DNA of 64,000 bases from Xenopus tropicalis (GCF_000004195.4 NC_030678.2:60295378-60359377), one strand, 5' to 3'; counted from the stretch's first letter, positions 21,081 through 32,918 are shown. The notes: generated from the sequence alone by a model not told the origin. Made by a program: numbers and translations.

Positions 21081-22252
21081 GAGAGGATCTTGTTTCTATT
21101 GGGAATTCACACTGTTAGGATATAATTTTATTGCTTTTTTTTTATTCTAGACTGATTGTCTGAACTACTGAATAAGAATCTATGCCGACTGTAGATTGCC
21201 ATTCATATTACAAGATGTAAAAGGTGCTTTTGCAGTCCACTGTACATAGAGGACAAAAGTGCATTCAATTTGGTTCAGCTGATGATGTCCTTGAAAAGCA
21301 AGAGATCCTCAAGGACAGGCAGTGAATGATGAATAGATAGATGATAGATATCATTTTGTATTAATAGGTTGTTCCTATGCTCCTATAGAATGTACAAAGG
21401 CCTAATAATTAATTTCAAGGTAATTTTAAGGTAAATAAAGGCACTGATAAGACTGAGGCTACCATAAATATAATTTTAATGCCCTCCCCATGACATTATC
21501 CCTTACTTGCAAATTTGGTGAGGGACCAGAGCAAAGATCTCTCCTCCCTAGGTTCTAAGTGCTAATATTGACCTTCCCACATAGTTAGTTAAAGCCCTTA
21601 ATCCTCATTTCAGTAAAGCAGTCCAGTCTCATACCTTCTCATAATTACAGGTACACACAAGATCTTTGTAACCAATCACAGACAAGAATATTCTCATTCT
21701 GTGGTAGGCAACTTGAATTTCAGTGATACCTTTCATTTCAGCTATTTACAGTATTATTAAAGTAATCCTGACATGGGCACAAAAACTGCCATAAGTCAGG
21801 CAGTAAGTACATGGCCCCATCACTGCATCAGCCGATACTTCCAAACTTGTCTCAATGATGTAAGAGTATGCATAAAGGTTGGCAGAAGGTCTGCAAAGTG
21901 CCAAAAAATGGCTTATAGTGCTTGTTTGTTGCACTTATTCCTCTGCCTTCAACTTTGTAAATGAGCCCTTATATTTCAAGTGGGCAAATTTAAACTACAA
22001 AATGCAATAAAAAAAACTGCCTTATGTGCGCATTGAGAGGTGGGTGGCAATAGAAGCCCATATTGACATTTTCTCCATTCCAATGGGAAAAAAATGCCAC
22101 GTATGACATTAGACTTAGGACCCTGTCACACACTGTGGGTGAAAAATACATTGATGGAGACAGCTTGAATGTGATCTGTCACTAAAGTATGCAATTCAGA
22201 CCTAAATTCAATTATGTTTGTGGTGACTTTATTCAAAGTTTGCATTTTAAAG
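21081..22252. other. Unique DNA, nothing recognised
   Basis: No repeat boundary or coding signal. Confidence 0.45.
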
Positions 22253-22409
22253 ACACGAATTCGAATCCGAATTGGAAAAATTCCGTATTTTTTCGTATTG
22301 GTAACGAAAAAGTTGCGATAATTTCCGAAAAAATTGCAAAATACCGATCATTACGAAAAAAACGCAATCGGACGCATTCGGCCCATTCGTGGGTTAGTAA
22401 ATGTGCCCC
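22253..22409. mobile_element. Harbinger-like MITE, right part only
   Basis: The right end reads TTCGTGGGTTAGTAAATGTGCCCC, as in 61385-61823, and the interior shares ACCGATCATTACGAAAAAA with that element. The left terminus is missing. The 130-aa ORF covering it is a repeat shadow. Confidence 0.7.
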
Positions 22410-23229
22410 TATGTCACACCTAATTAGTTTTCACATAATAGTTAAAAAGACACCTATTTCAATTAAGGATGCACCGAATCTACTTTTATGGATTCGCCTG
22501 ACTCCAAATCCTGACAAAAAAGGCGAATCCCAAACCGAATCTTGGATTCAATGCATCCCTTATTTCAATACTGTTTCATAACTATATTATAGTGTTAGCT
22601 TACGACATGGATATTAATATTTTCAAAATTATTTCTATTCATCACTGCAAAATCTGATGTATAGGCCCCCATTTATTTATCAAGATACCTCATGCCATGT
22701 CTTTGCAGTGCCCCTATAACAGAACATTTGTAACTAGAAAACCTTTATATAAACACTTGCGCTTTTATTTCTATGTGTCTCTGGTTTTAAAATGATTGCT
22801 TGTAAAATGATTTCACTCTAAAACAAGCTCACTTAAAATGTTCTCAAATAATTTCTGTTTAAAACCAGCTCACTGGAAGGGAGAAAAATCAACAGGGCCA
22901 GCAATTACTCAGTAATTGCCATATAAATATCAGCCATCTTATCTTCATACTTCATTCTGGCATCAGTGCTATCATTTTAATTGCCGGGGCATTTAATTAT
23001 CTAACCAGCTGGATCCCATACTGCAACAAGTTATGCTTGAAATTAACCAGAAGTAGTGCATGGCAAGCAGTTTGTAAGGCCTATTTGTCTCACTGACATT
23101 AAAATTTACTCCACAATGGTTTGTTTTTAATAACATCATTTAAGAAGTATAATCAGCAGTAGGAAGATCCAATTCCAAACTCTATTACTAAACCTTTACA
23201 TTACCTTTTGTTCTTTCTACATTCATTCC
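22410..23229. other. Unique DNA, with a candidate conserved element at 22870-23070
   Basis: 22870-23070 includes the palindrome CAATTACTCAGTAATTG (paired homeodomain-like sites) and CATTTAATTATCTAACCAGC. The rest shows nothing. Confidence 0.35.
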
Positions 23230-23560
23230 TAGTAATGAGCGAACTTTTTTACCAGGCATGGGTTCGTGTCAAAATTCTGCATTTTGCCATCCGCGAATTC
23301 CTTAGCAAAACTGAGCCAAAAATTTGCAGTGGAAAAAAAATTTGCTGGAAAGTTACGTGTGTAGAGAAGATGCATGTGTAAAAAAAATCATGCATTAGTA
23401 GTCAGAAAATCTACCATAGATGTTAATGTATTTGGAGTGAGAGAAAAAAGTTGCACACATAAATACATAGTAGTATTTTGCACATTTTTCAGCATTTTGC
23501 AAATTTTTTCAGCAATTTCACAAATATTTTGGTGAAATGGGACAGATTCGCTCATCAGTA
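23230..23560. mobile_element. hAT-type MITE, TAGTAATGAGCG termini
   Basis: Ends TAGTAATGAGCGAA and TTCGCTCATCAGTA are inverted. TTCATTCC flanks both sides exactly (23222-23229 and 23561-23568). TAGTG/TAGTA ends and 8-bp duplications fit hAT. It is 331 bp and non-coding. Confidence 0.88.
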
Positions 23561-23636
23561 TTCATTCCATTCACCTCCCATAATGAAAATTACACTTCTG
23601 TAAACTGATTTTGGTCCCTAGGACACTGCCACACAA

Positions 23637-24138
23637 GGGGGCTGATTTACTTACCCACGAACGGGTCGAATGGAGTCCGATTGCGTTTTTTTCGTAATGA
23701 TCGGTACTTTGCGATTTTTTCGTATGTTTTGCGATTTTTTCGGATTCTGTACGAATTTTTCGGATCCAATACGATTTTTGCGTAAAAACGCGAGTTTTCC
23801 TATCCATTACGAAAGTTGCGTAAAAAGTTGCGCATTTTGCGTAGCGTTAAAACTTACGCGAAAAGTTGCGCATTTTTCGTAGCGTTAAGTTTTAACGCTA
23901 CGAAAAATGCGCAACTTTTCGCGTAAGTTTTAACGCTACGCAAAATGCGCAACTTTTTACGCAACTTTCGTAATGGATACGAAAAACTCGCGTTTTTACG
24001 CAAAAATCGTATTGGATCCGAAAAATTCGTACAGAATCCGAAAAAATCGCAAAACATACGAAAAAGTCGCAAAATATTCGTTTTCAAGTCGGAACTTTTC
24101 CAATTCGGGTTGGATTCGTGGGTTAGTAAATCAGCCCC
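23637..24138. mobile_element. Harbinger-like MITE, near-perfect 500-bp hairpin
   Basis: Ends GGGGCTGATTTACTTACCCA and TGGGTTAGTAAATCAGCCCC are inverted, and the complementarity runs through the whole element to an axis at 23889-23891 (CGTAGCGTTAA-GTT-TTAACGCTACG). The interior consists of phrases such as TTGCGCATTTTTCGTAGCG. CpG is frequent, unlike the surroundings, which suggests low age or retained CpG. Flanking TAA is not obvious here, although 61385-61823 has it. Two antisense ORFs with FRMFCDFFGFCTNFS-type peptides are hairpin artefacts. Confidence 0.85.
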
Positions 24139-24213
24139 ATGGTGTATGCAGGCTGATAAACAGCCCCTCCACTCTGATCCACTCTCTAAGTTAACGATAC
24201 CAAATTACTCTCA

Positions 24214-24380
24214 GGGGCAGATTTACTAAAACTCCATAATTTCCCATTTTTTCTTATTTTCAAATTCAACTGAGTTAGTTTCCCCGAAGGTCTAATATTT
24301 ACTTAAAAAAGTAGCAAGTCATTCTAAAAAAAGTTGTAAAAAACTAGCCTTTTTTAAATTGTCTCTGTAAAAATCCCAAC
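24214..24380. repeat. MITE fragment, GGGGCAGATTTACTAA end
   Basis: Left terminus GGGGCAGATTTACTAAAA is recognisable, followed by AAAAAGTTGTAAAAAAC-type interior. No right end was found. Confidence 0.4.
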
Positions 24381-24812
24381 TTTATAAATTTTCATTTCCT
24401 GATTGTCTAGGTAGTGAGTCAAATGAGCGGAACAATTGAACGCTGAGTACGGCACCTTCTACAGTATCAGTCATTTCTGCTCACAGATATATTGGTTGGA
24501 TATTGGTAGGGATTGGCCCATGTGTCATGTGTCTGTCTTTAGGGTGACAAATGGTGCTGGTCTCATTGTTTAAGAAATGCAGCCAAGGAAGCTAAAGGAA
24601 AACAGATAAGTAGGGGGGCATCCATATATATTGTCAGTTCAGCCAATTAGAACTTCTCAGTTGATCTACAGTAGGCGGGAAAGCAATTTAGTGATTAGTG
24701 TTAGATAAGTCTTTAGTGGTTTAGTGAGAAAGCAGACAGAAATCACTTTCGTATAAATGGATACCTACTATCTAATGTGTGTAAAGTATACAATAATAAA
24801 TAAATAACAACC
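24381..24812. other. Unique DNA, nothing recognised
   Basis: No structure noted. Confidence 0.45.
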
Positions 24813-25214
24813 TTAAAGGAACAGTAACACCAAAAAATGAAAGTGTATAAAAGTAATAACAATATAATGTACTGTTGCCCTGCATTGCTACAACTGGTGT
24901 GTTTGCCTCAGAAAGACTACTATAGTTTATATAAGTAAGCTGCTGTGTAGCCATGGGGGCAGCCATTCAAAGGAGAAAAGGCACAGGCACATAGCAGATA
25001 ACAGATAAACCCCCATTATATGGGGCTTATCTACTAGTTATGTGTGCCTTTTCTCCTTTTTTCCAGCTTGAATGGCTGCCCCCATGGCTACACAGCAGCT
25101 TATTTATATAGTAGCTTTTCTTTAGCAAAAACACCAGTTTTTTGCAGAGCAACAGCACATTATATTTTAATTACTTTAAAACACTTTAATTTTTTGATGT
25201 TACTGTTCCTTTAA
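24813..25214. mobile_element. T2-type MITE, TTAAAGGAACAGTAACACC family
   Basis: Inverted ends TTAAAGGAACAGTAACACC and GTTACTGTTCCTTTAA with TTAA at each end. The inner arms are also inverted (GGCTGCCCCCATGGCTAC versus GTAGCCATGGGGGCAGCC). A close sister is at 39859-40274. Confidence 0.88.
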
Positions 25215-25708
25215 AGTCATACTGACACATTTTTATAAAAATCAGTTAGTCGGTATTAACTAAAGAGTTGTGGGACCAAATTCCTTTAAGCTCCTTCTAG
25301 TCTTCCAAAGATGCTACCTAGCTCAGCCATACTTATCTGACCTGACACTCCAACACAGCTAGAGCAACTTCTGCAGTTGTGTCAGGCAGGCTGGGCTAGA
25401 GGTGGCACAATCCTTCCATAGGCTGGAGTACTGTTTTCATTTGTAATTAGCCTATAGAGAGATTGTGGCACCCCAAAGCCAACGTGACCCAGAAAATCAG
25501 CACCGCTTCTTCTACAGTCTGTTCCCTTCCTGGGCTGGGGGTGGCTCTGGGGGATTTAGAAATACATATTCCTATGGATCATGGAGCATCATTGACTGGA
25601 AAGCATAAATATTGGCCAAAAAGAAAACTAAATAGTTTGAAAAAAAAATAGATGAAACTATGTAGGCCCTGCTAACATTTTCCTTATCAATCATTTTCAA
25701 ATTATTCT
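25215..25708. other. Unique DNA, nothing recognised
   Basis: No repeat ends or domain-bearing frame. Confidence 0.45.
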
Positions 25709-26466
25709 TTAAAGGGAACTATCAAGAAAATGAAATTTAATATGAGCTGCGTCTCATGCAAATAGGAGGTTTTCTAAATATAATCAATTAAAAAATCAGT
25801 ACTGAAATAATCAAGTTACTCTTCACTATCCCCCCTCAGCAATATGTCTCTCTTCATATAGCTTTGTTTCAGTCAGTTACTTCTGAACAGCTGGCTCCAG
25901 GACATTCAGGGTCATTTAGAGATGCAATGATTATTTAACCACTTATCCTTATAAGTTTACTATTAATGATTCTTACCATTCTGGCATATATATATATACA
26001 CATATATATGGGTGCTTAGTGATATAATTTCTTTCACATGGTTCACTAAAACCTGTGTATTACAATAAATAAAATACTCCCTGATAAAAAATATGAGGAT
26101 ATTAGAAGTCACCTCAGAGTAAATATTGCTCTTTTACAACTATCACCTTGAGCCACCATTTTGTGAGTGTGTTCTCCCTCTGCCTTTTAACAGGAAGAGG
26201 TGTGGGAGCAAAAGACACATCTCTGTACATTAATATACTGATGTAATGCATATAAATATGCCTTTGGTTTGTATTTGAGAATGGTATCCGGGGCAGTCTT
26301 TATTACTTAAAATGGCATTTTTTTTATTTAGGATTACCTGCAGGCACATATTACTAGAAGAGTATACTTTTTTGGAATTTGTTTATTCAGATGAAACAGT
26401 ACTTTAAATATGGGCTGTGATATATATTTTAGTCCTGCAATGTTCTGGGGTTTAATTTCCCTTTAA
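25709..26466. mobile_element. T2-type MITE(s), composite
   Basis: Begins TTAAAGGGAACTATCAAGAA and ends TTTAATTTCCCTTTAA. The left ~220 bp is one T2 sequence type. The right part (26010-26466) contains GATATTAGAAGTCACC and ACTTAAAATGGCATTT blocks, seen also at 18930-18995, 31557-31870 and 46530-46970. It may be one long element or two fused fragments. Confidence 0.65.
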
Positions 26467-26589
26467 ACTGCATCTATGGCAATTAACAAACATCTATAAA
26501 AAGAAAGTCCCACACATAAAGCAATACTTTCTAAATATGATAGCCCTGCAAATAATTCAGTAAGTATTTACTTTTGATCTCTACTACCT
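26467..26589. other. Unique spacer
   Basis: Nothing noted. Confidence 0.4.
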
Positions 26590-27905
26590 CCAGCCTCCAT
26601 TGTCACTACTAGGTGTGCTATAACACACCTATCCTATGCTGGCTAGACCTGTCCTACTCACTTTGGTGGCATTCCTCTAACTGCTAATTGGGAGATGTCC
26701 TTCCCATGATGAGCAGCTGGGCTTGTGCACTGTTTCCTATTATAATAAAACTACCACTAAAGCTCCTTAACCTAGCTAAACCTTACCCAATACTACCATC
26801 TAGTGGATAAACCCAAAATAACTTTAGTGACCCCTTACACTTGGGCCCACTTAAGCTTGCAATGTCCTTGGTGCTTTAAATCCATCACAATTACCCATTT
26901 CAAACATCAGTTACCATTACAAACTTATCATGTATACACAGTCACATACAAAACTTTCAAAACAGTCATACTTTTCTTTACTGGTAAATATAAAAAAATA
27001 AAAAGGAGCCACTATTGCCGCCACCACAGACACTTTAGGCATTTTCCTGATACATCTCAGGGAGGCATTTACATGAAAAGGTGTCATATTACTCAGGCAA
27101 ATTTGAACTTCTGTCAACAGGATTGAAACAATAAACTTTCTACAGTGCAAATATGGGAACAAAACTGTTTATCAGACCATAGTCAACTGCCTTTTCAGCA
27201 GTCCAAAAATATTGTATTCTGGTATTTACTGTAAGCTGCTGTTCCAATGGTTGAAAGAAGGCCCATTTTGCTGCATTTTTCTCTTTTCTAACCCCCCTGC
27301 TGGCTGGCGGGTTTGGGTTTTTGTTGTATGAAGTCCAACATTTTTTTTTGCTCCCATTGGGCACCAGGTAACCGCACTTTCACCTCAGCTGTGTCACTGT
27401 TCACCATGCTTTCAAAGATGGCGACCAGAGGTTGTTTCCTGGGTGTAGTTCACTTCCTCTGGGCACGCCCTTCTGCCACCCTAGCCATTACCATCCGATT
27501 CTGAGGTGTCCCTTTACTATTCCAACTAGGCCTATTCTTACTGGCAGACCTCTGGCCTGAAGCCCATAAAACTCTCTCACTAGCCTATTCTTATCTGCTT
27601 GGGTCACTGGAAAACTATTCCCTCCAACCTCCTCGTTGGGTCAATAGGTGGCACATTCCAGCTAAGCTAACTTAACCTAGTGCCTGCTCCACTTTTCTCT
27701 TACCCATTATCTGCCTGCTTCTATTCCCTTCTGTCTGGTCTTTTTCTCTTCCTGCAATAGAGCCCCTAGTGGCTGGAGTTTAATATTACAACAAACTATT
27801 GTCCCAATTATACTGCCATCTATTAGTTAAATAAACAAATAACTATTTCAGATAGTTTTCCACTGCCACCTACTGGCCTTTGCCACCTACTAGCCATGTT
27901 GAAAC
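26590..27905. promoter_or_regulatory. Region with a cluster of CTCF-like core motifs
   Basis: Six sites resemble the CTCF core (GCCMYCTRSTGG or its complement): ACCATCTAGTGG at 26795, TCAATAGGTGGCAC at 27641, AGCCCCTAGTGG at 27761, GCCATCTATTAG at 27815, GCCACCTACTGG at 27865 (full match) and GCCACCTACTAG at 27882. Five fall within 250 bp and share orientation except the one at 27641. The host sequence has no recognised repeat ends but could be an unrecognised retroelement. Binding is inference. Confidence 0.35.
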
Positions 27906-28587
27906 TAACCTTAAATGTGGCACCTACCCCTAAATTTTCTTGCAGTGGTTTCTCCTAATAAATAAGACACACATCCCATAACCAATGGTTGCTCACACAA
28001 AACATGTAGTGCTCTTTCTGTCAGAGACACTACAGCTACAATATCCCTGGTATTATCTACTGTATATAAAATGAAAAATATACTACAGTAAAATGATGTC
28101 AAAAGCTGGCAAAAATGTGCTTAAATAACAAAACAGTATTCATGTTTTACTGCTGTATCTATCCTGAACTGTCAGGAGAAAAATGAAATTAAAAGCAAAA
28201 CACCAAGTATAATTGGTAAAAGTTAGTTGTCTACAGGGCATGTAAAGAAAAACTTTGATCAAAGGCGTTAATATTCATAGGACATTATTCATTAAGATTC
28301 ATCCTGACAACTTAGCGTAATGAGGAGATAGAAGAAATTATCTTGCTAGAGAGTGTCAAAGTGAAGTGATTATGTGATTAAATTACTATTCCTATATTCT
28401 CCAAAAGGTGGTCACTTGATTATGCTTAAGTCTCTATGGCAGGTGAATTTACCGTCAGTTACAAAACTTTATGAAACCATACTGGTTGACAAATTAGAAA
28501 ATGTATTGTAGGAATACTGTAGAATTAATGTTTTGCTTTCATTTTATACCAGTATTGAAAGTGATACCAGCACTTTTCTACATATAG
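27906..28587. other. Unique DNA with a candidate conserved element (28230-28460)
   Basis: ACTTTGATCAAAGGCG at 28252-28267 contains a palindromic pair of TCF/LEF-type CTTTGATC sites. Surrounding sequence is complex and non-repetitive. No coding signal. Confidence 0.35.
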
Positions 28588-28881
28588 TACAAGTATGGGA
28601 CCTGTTATCCAGAATGCTTGTGAATTGGGGGGGTTTTCGGATAAGGGGTGGTTCTGTAATTTTGATCTTCATACTGCTAAAAAAATAAATAAAAATAAAA
28701 AAAATCCAATAAGGATTAATTATATCTCAGTGGGGATAAAGTACAAGCTACTGTTTTATTATTACAGAGAAAAATGAAATTAATTTTAAAAAATGTAATT
28801 ATTTTATTAAAATGCAGTCTATGGGAGACAGCCTTCCTGTAATTTGGAACGGGTTTCCGGATAATGGATACCATACCTGCA
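28588..28881. mobile_element. MITE, GTATGGGACCTGTTATCC termini
   Basis: Left end AAGTATGGGACCTGTTATCC and right end GGATAATGGATACCATACCT are inverted. The interior carries CAATAAGGATTAATTATATC and TCTATGGGAGACAGCCTTCC, also found at 55014-55180. Decayed sister at 31319-31554. Confidence 0.7.
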
Positions 28882-29050
28882 GTATAGAAAAGAAACAATA
28901 AGTATAAAACATTACTCCATAGATCAATAGATCTTACTTTTTACCCCCTCCCCCAAATCTGGATGTACTGTATGTCATGACCATAAATTAAAAATACATA
29001 GCAGCAAAGATGCAACAATCATAAATATAAATATATATAATATATATATA
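28882..29050. other. AT-rich spacer with (TA)n
   Basis: A TA microsatellite at 29027-29050 directly precedes the next MITE and probably supplied its target site. Confidence 0.5.
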
Positions 29051-29236
29051 TAGTGATGAGCAAATTTTTTCGGCGACAAAAAATATATGCGGGCGACAAA
29101 AATTAGCCGTGGGCAACAAAAAAACAAAAAAATTGTGTGACAAATGCGTTTCGCAAATTTTTCGCCATTTCACGAATTTTCTTGCCGTTTCGCAAATTTT
29201 ATGGGAAGCGAAACGGGACAGATTCGCTCATAACTA
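29051..29236. mobile_element. hAT-type MITE, TAGTGATGAGC termini
   Basis: Ends TAGTGATGAGCAAATTTTTT and CAGATTCGCTCATAACTA. Flanks TATATATA and TAAATATA agree at 7 of 8 positions. Interior GGCGACAAAAA blocks match 46600-46819. Confidence 0.75.
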
Positions 29237-29322
29237 TAAATATACAGTATATTGTGAACTGGTAATGGAAAAACAGTTTGAAAAAAGATATATTTGCCCT
29301 AGGTTCATTTCCTACTTCCTTA
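29237..29322. other. Spacer
   Basis: Nothing noted. Confidence 0.4.
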
Positions 29323-30520
29323 TGTATAGCGGTCCTGAGTGGGTTAATCCCTTAAGGCAGTGCTGTCCAACTTCTGTGGTACCGAGGGCATTTTTCCAGC
29401 CTCCGTGGTGGAGGGCCGATAATGGAAGCTAGTTTTGACCACTCCCCCTTTTAAAACCGCACCCACTTGAAACCACACCCATGTTATCGCATGACCATAG
29501 CCATATTAATGGTGGTAGTACAGCAAAAACCTGCTATACTCGCCTTCCCTACCCTGCCTGTGTGTTCCATACTCTGCCTGCCTGTGTGTGCCATACTCTG
29601 CCTCCCCTACCCTGTCTGTGTGTCCCATACTCTGCCTTCCCTACCCTGCCTGTGTGTGCCATACTCTGTCTGTCCTATGCTGCCTGTGTGTATGGCACAC
29701 ACAGGCAGCATACGGCAGGCAGAGTATGGCACACACAGGCAGCCTACAGTGACACAATGCTGGCACTGCTCCTACAGTCTGCACAATAACTATATATTAA
29801 AAAACTTTTTAATTGCATTACCACCACAGTATATGTGGGTTTCTACTGCTCCTACAGGAGGTGTGAACAGTTGAAGAATGTGGTGACTAGAGTCTGAGCC
29901 TGAGGTGTGAACAATGCAGTGGGTATGTTCATGCAGGGATTAAAAGGTGTGAACAACACAGGGGATTACATTTTTAAACAATGCAGGGGGTTTAAAGCCT
30001 GAATTTGAGGTGTTAACCATGCAGGGGGGCAGTACTGATACCATTTAAAGCTTACACAAAGGTAAGCCATCAAAGCAGCCAGACAGGTGGGGGGCCACAC
30101 AGAGGGGGGTCCCGCGGGCCGCCAGTTGGACAGCACTGACCTAAGGGAGTCTCACCTGGGGAATAATTAGCAGGCTAGATATTCCTGCAGTGAGAGAGAG
30201 TGAATGGGGCAGACTGAGAACTGAAATCGTTGTGGGCGGGTCTGTGCCTGTGGGGAACAGCTTGGAATGCTGTGGGTTTTTTCTCCCAAAACAAAAGTAC
30301 TCTCTCAAGGTACTGGGAAGTTGTAGTTTTGTGTTTAGCCGGAAATCCCAGTAGGGGACCGGTAGCAGAGAAGGAAAGCACCCTATGTATTAGTTAGAGC
30401 CGAAGTGTGGCAAGGGTTTTGTTTTGTTTTGTTTTGTTTATGATCCAGCCTGACTACAGTCTATTACTGTACGTAATAAACGGACTTTGTTCACCTAAAG
30501 AACTGTCTGCATGTCTCACA
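29323..30520 (+). mobile_element. Solo-LTR-like element split by a hAT element
   Basis: Outer parts join across the hAT insertion (29358-30138): TGTATAGCGGTCC...TTAATCCCTTAAGG and then GGGAGTCTCACCTGGGGAAT. The 3' part has a (GTTTT)n run (30417-30440), AATAAA at 30475-30480 and an ending CTGCATGTCTCACA, i.e. TG...CA with a polyadenylation signal. No 5-bp duplication is clear because the right flank is a TA microsatellite. Identity as an LTR is inference. Confidence 0.45.
29358..30138 (+). mobile_element. hAT-type element with internal minisatellite, copy 1
   Basis: Inverted ends CAGTGCTGTCCAACT and AGTTGGACAGCACTG. Flanks CCTTAAGG and ACCTAAGG agree at 6 of 8 positions. At 29535-29755 a TGCCTGTGTGTGCCATACTC minisatellite occurs, the last two units in inverse orientation. 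It lies in the opposite orientation to copy 2 (36719-37433). Cys/Pro/Leu-rich ORFs here are repeat translations. Confidence 0.8.
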
Positions 30521-31188
30521 ATATATATATATATATGTATACCTTTTAATGTGATGTGAAGCACTGTATTCATGATAAGTGGCCTGGGGTAGGTATGTGG
30601 TCAGTCTTTTGGATGCCTCCTAGTTTCATTCGGACATTCAGAAAGATCAGGACTGCCGTGTGCCTGATGCACTATGCAGCATGTTTTGGTTTTTAATCCA
30701 ACAGAAGGTGCAGGGCGTAGACTTCAAAAACCATTGCACCCCATAGAACTCTCATCCTAGTGCCTAGGGCAATGGTCACGCTTCATATCTTTCTTCTGTA
30801 TCACACTTGTAGGCCACAAAAAATCACTGGCTGAGCAGGGTGTCTTTGATCCAAACTGCTCTGAGAGCTTTTGCTAAACCTAATCCTAATCTAGAGAGTC
30901 ATACTGAAAGGAGCCAAGCTTTCTGGTTTTGGATGTTTAGTGGGCCTCTATTTGTTTTAAGGGGGTTAGCTCCAAGCTACAAGTAAAACATTCACTTACT
31001 GTAAAGTGCAGGCATGCCTCCTCTGAGTATAAGTCACAATTTGCACACTGTCACATAACCACATATTTTATGCCAGACCTGAATGCTGTTCATGGCAGTG
31101 GGTCCAATTGTATGGGTGGGTAGAGTCTTATTTTAGAGCTATTTTTTAGCTTAGTACACTCTTATTAATAGATAGAGGTCATTGTGAC
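30521..31188. other. (TA)n then unique DNA, nothing recognised
   Basis: Microsatellite at 30520-30537. The rest shows no structure I can name. Confidence 0.45.
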
Positions 31189-31232
31189 CCTGATGAAGGG
31201 CCTTCATCAGAGCCTGAACAGTGTTCACCTTT
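31189..31232 (+). repeat. Stem-loop motif, single copy
   Basis: CTGATGAAG (31190-31198), stem GGC/GCC enclosing CTTCATCAGA, then TGAACAGTGTT. This copy has the canonical CTGATGA of a hammerhead core, but the GAAA position reads GAAC. Confidence 0.4.
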
Positions 31233-31318
31233 AATGCACCTGCTGAATGATAACGTAACCAACGGATACATTATTTAATCATAAGTGACCTGTTTGAGAA
31301 TCTTACCAAACTGGCATA

Positions 31319-31554
31319 TACAGGTATAGAATCTATTATCAGGAATGCTTGGGACCTTAATAGGTCTTTTCATAATTTGAATCACTAAGTCTGCTAAATA
31401 TCATGTAAACATAAAACGAACCCAATGGGATTGATTTGTCACCAGTATGGATTTATGCAGCTTAGTTGAGATCAAGTACTGTTTTATTGGCCTTCCTATT
31501 ATTCAGAGCATTCTGGAAAATGGGTTTCCAGACAAGGGATCCCATTTATCTGTA
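31319..31554. mobile_element. Decayed MITE, ACAGGTATAGAATC termini
   Basis: Ends TACAGGTATAGAATCTATTA and CCCATTTATCTGTA are inverted and correspond to the element at 28588-28881, with an internal deletion. Confidence 0.55.
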
Positions 31555-31870
31555 ACAGTGGCCCTTTTATATCTTTTACCTTTAGCCACTATTTTGTGCT
31601 CCCTAAGAGATTGCCTGACAGGAAATAATGAAGCTTTAACTTTACCAGGAAGAAGTGTAGGAGTAAAAGATAAAGCTCTGTCCAGTCATTGTCTTATTTA
31701 AGCATGTATGTGGCACCTTTGGTTTGTGTGTGAGCACAGTGAATTGTATGAACCAGGGGGCAGCCCTTAGTACTTCTTAGTACTTAAAATGGCTGTTTTT
31801 CTCTTTAATATTATCCAATGCACATATTACTAAAACATATATTTTAATTAATAAACAGTCCTGAATTGTG
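31555..31870. repeat. T2-interior-like fragment
   Basis: Contains CACCTTTGGTTTGTGTGTGA, GGGGCAGCCCTTAGTACTTC and TACTTAAAATGGCTG, colinear with 26200-26330. No TTAA ends are visible. Confidence 0.55.
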
Positions 31871-32918
31871 CCAACCTTTTTTTCCCCATTGCCTATATTT
31901 CAAGTACCCAGGCATTCATTCCTTTCCTTTGACAATGGAGTGTGCCACAGAGAAGTTCTGTATAAAGGCACAAGGCCAAAAGCCAACTAAATTGAATTAG
32001 GTGTCCCATGCTGTTTCTTATATGAATTTAGGAAGCACAATTTGCTAACAGGTATTGAAAAACTATTGTATAATAACTACTTAACTATATTAACCTGCAT
32101 TTGGGTCCACAAGAGCTACCTTCCAAAAATGCAGACCCTGTGTTACTCAACCTTGAACCATCAGTGCATATAAACATATATTCCTGCTTCTGCACCATAA
32201 AAGGCACAACATAATGCCCAACATGGGCCTTTATAAGTAAATGTTTTTGTATTGCTTTTCTAGCTGAGTAAAACATGTACTCCCGTGTCCTCTTTGCTTC
32301 ATGATGTGATTATGTTATGGAACAGCAGTCATTTACTTTTTTTTAGCAGAAAAGAAAGCAGTTTGCTGTGTCCCAAAAATATCTAGAAATATTTAGGTTC
32401 ACAAAAAAGGAACTAATTCCACGAGTACTAAATTACATGGCAGCATAGGGCTATAAAGATTAGTTCTGCAGTCCACTATAATATTAAAAAATACATATTG
32501 TAACAAGATCTGAAACATGCAAACCTCACAGTCTATGGCCTTAAACATTCCATGCCTAAATGGCAGTAAGCATCTCCAGATATTTCTCCAATATTTAAAA
32601 CCTAAATCCCTTCTCAACATTAAAAAAATCAACCAATCCATACTTGTTACATAATTAATATATTTAAACATTATTTTAAATATATCTTGTGGGGCAAATT
32701 CAGTTGTCACTATACATATTGCAGTATTAGATCTTTATACTGTTTCTCAGCTGAGGCATAATTTAGCCCAAGAAGTAGAGGGCATTCACTATCCACAATA
32801 ACATCATATAATTAGATTTTAAAATCTCTAAATTACCACATTTGGTTACCTAAAGGTCATAAATATCTTATTTAGCATAACAAATTACTTCAAAATAATA
32901 ATTTGGGTTAAGTGGCAT
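31871..32918. other. Unique DNA, nothing recognised
   Basis: ORFs of about 100 codons at 32399-32710 (minus) have no recognisable family. Confidence 0.45.

Noticed and set aside
22189..22581. 130-codon plus-strand ORF
   Set aside because: Half of it is MITE sequence and it has no domain or codon signal.
23571..24229. Several ORFs of 70-94 codons
   Set aside because: They lie in the Harbinger-like hairpin and give similar peptides from both arms; no domain.
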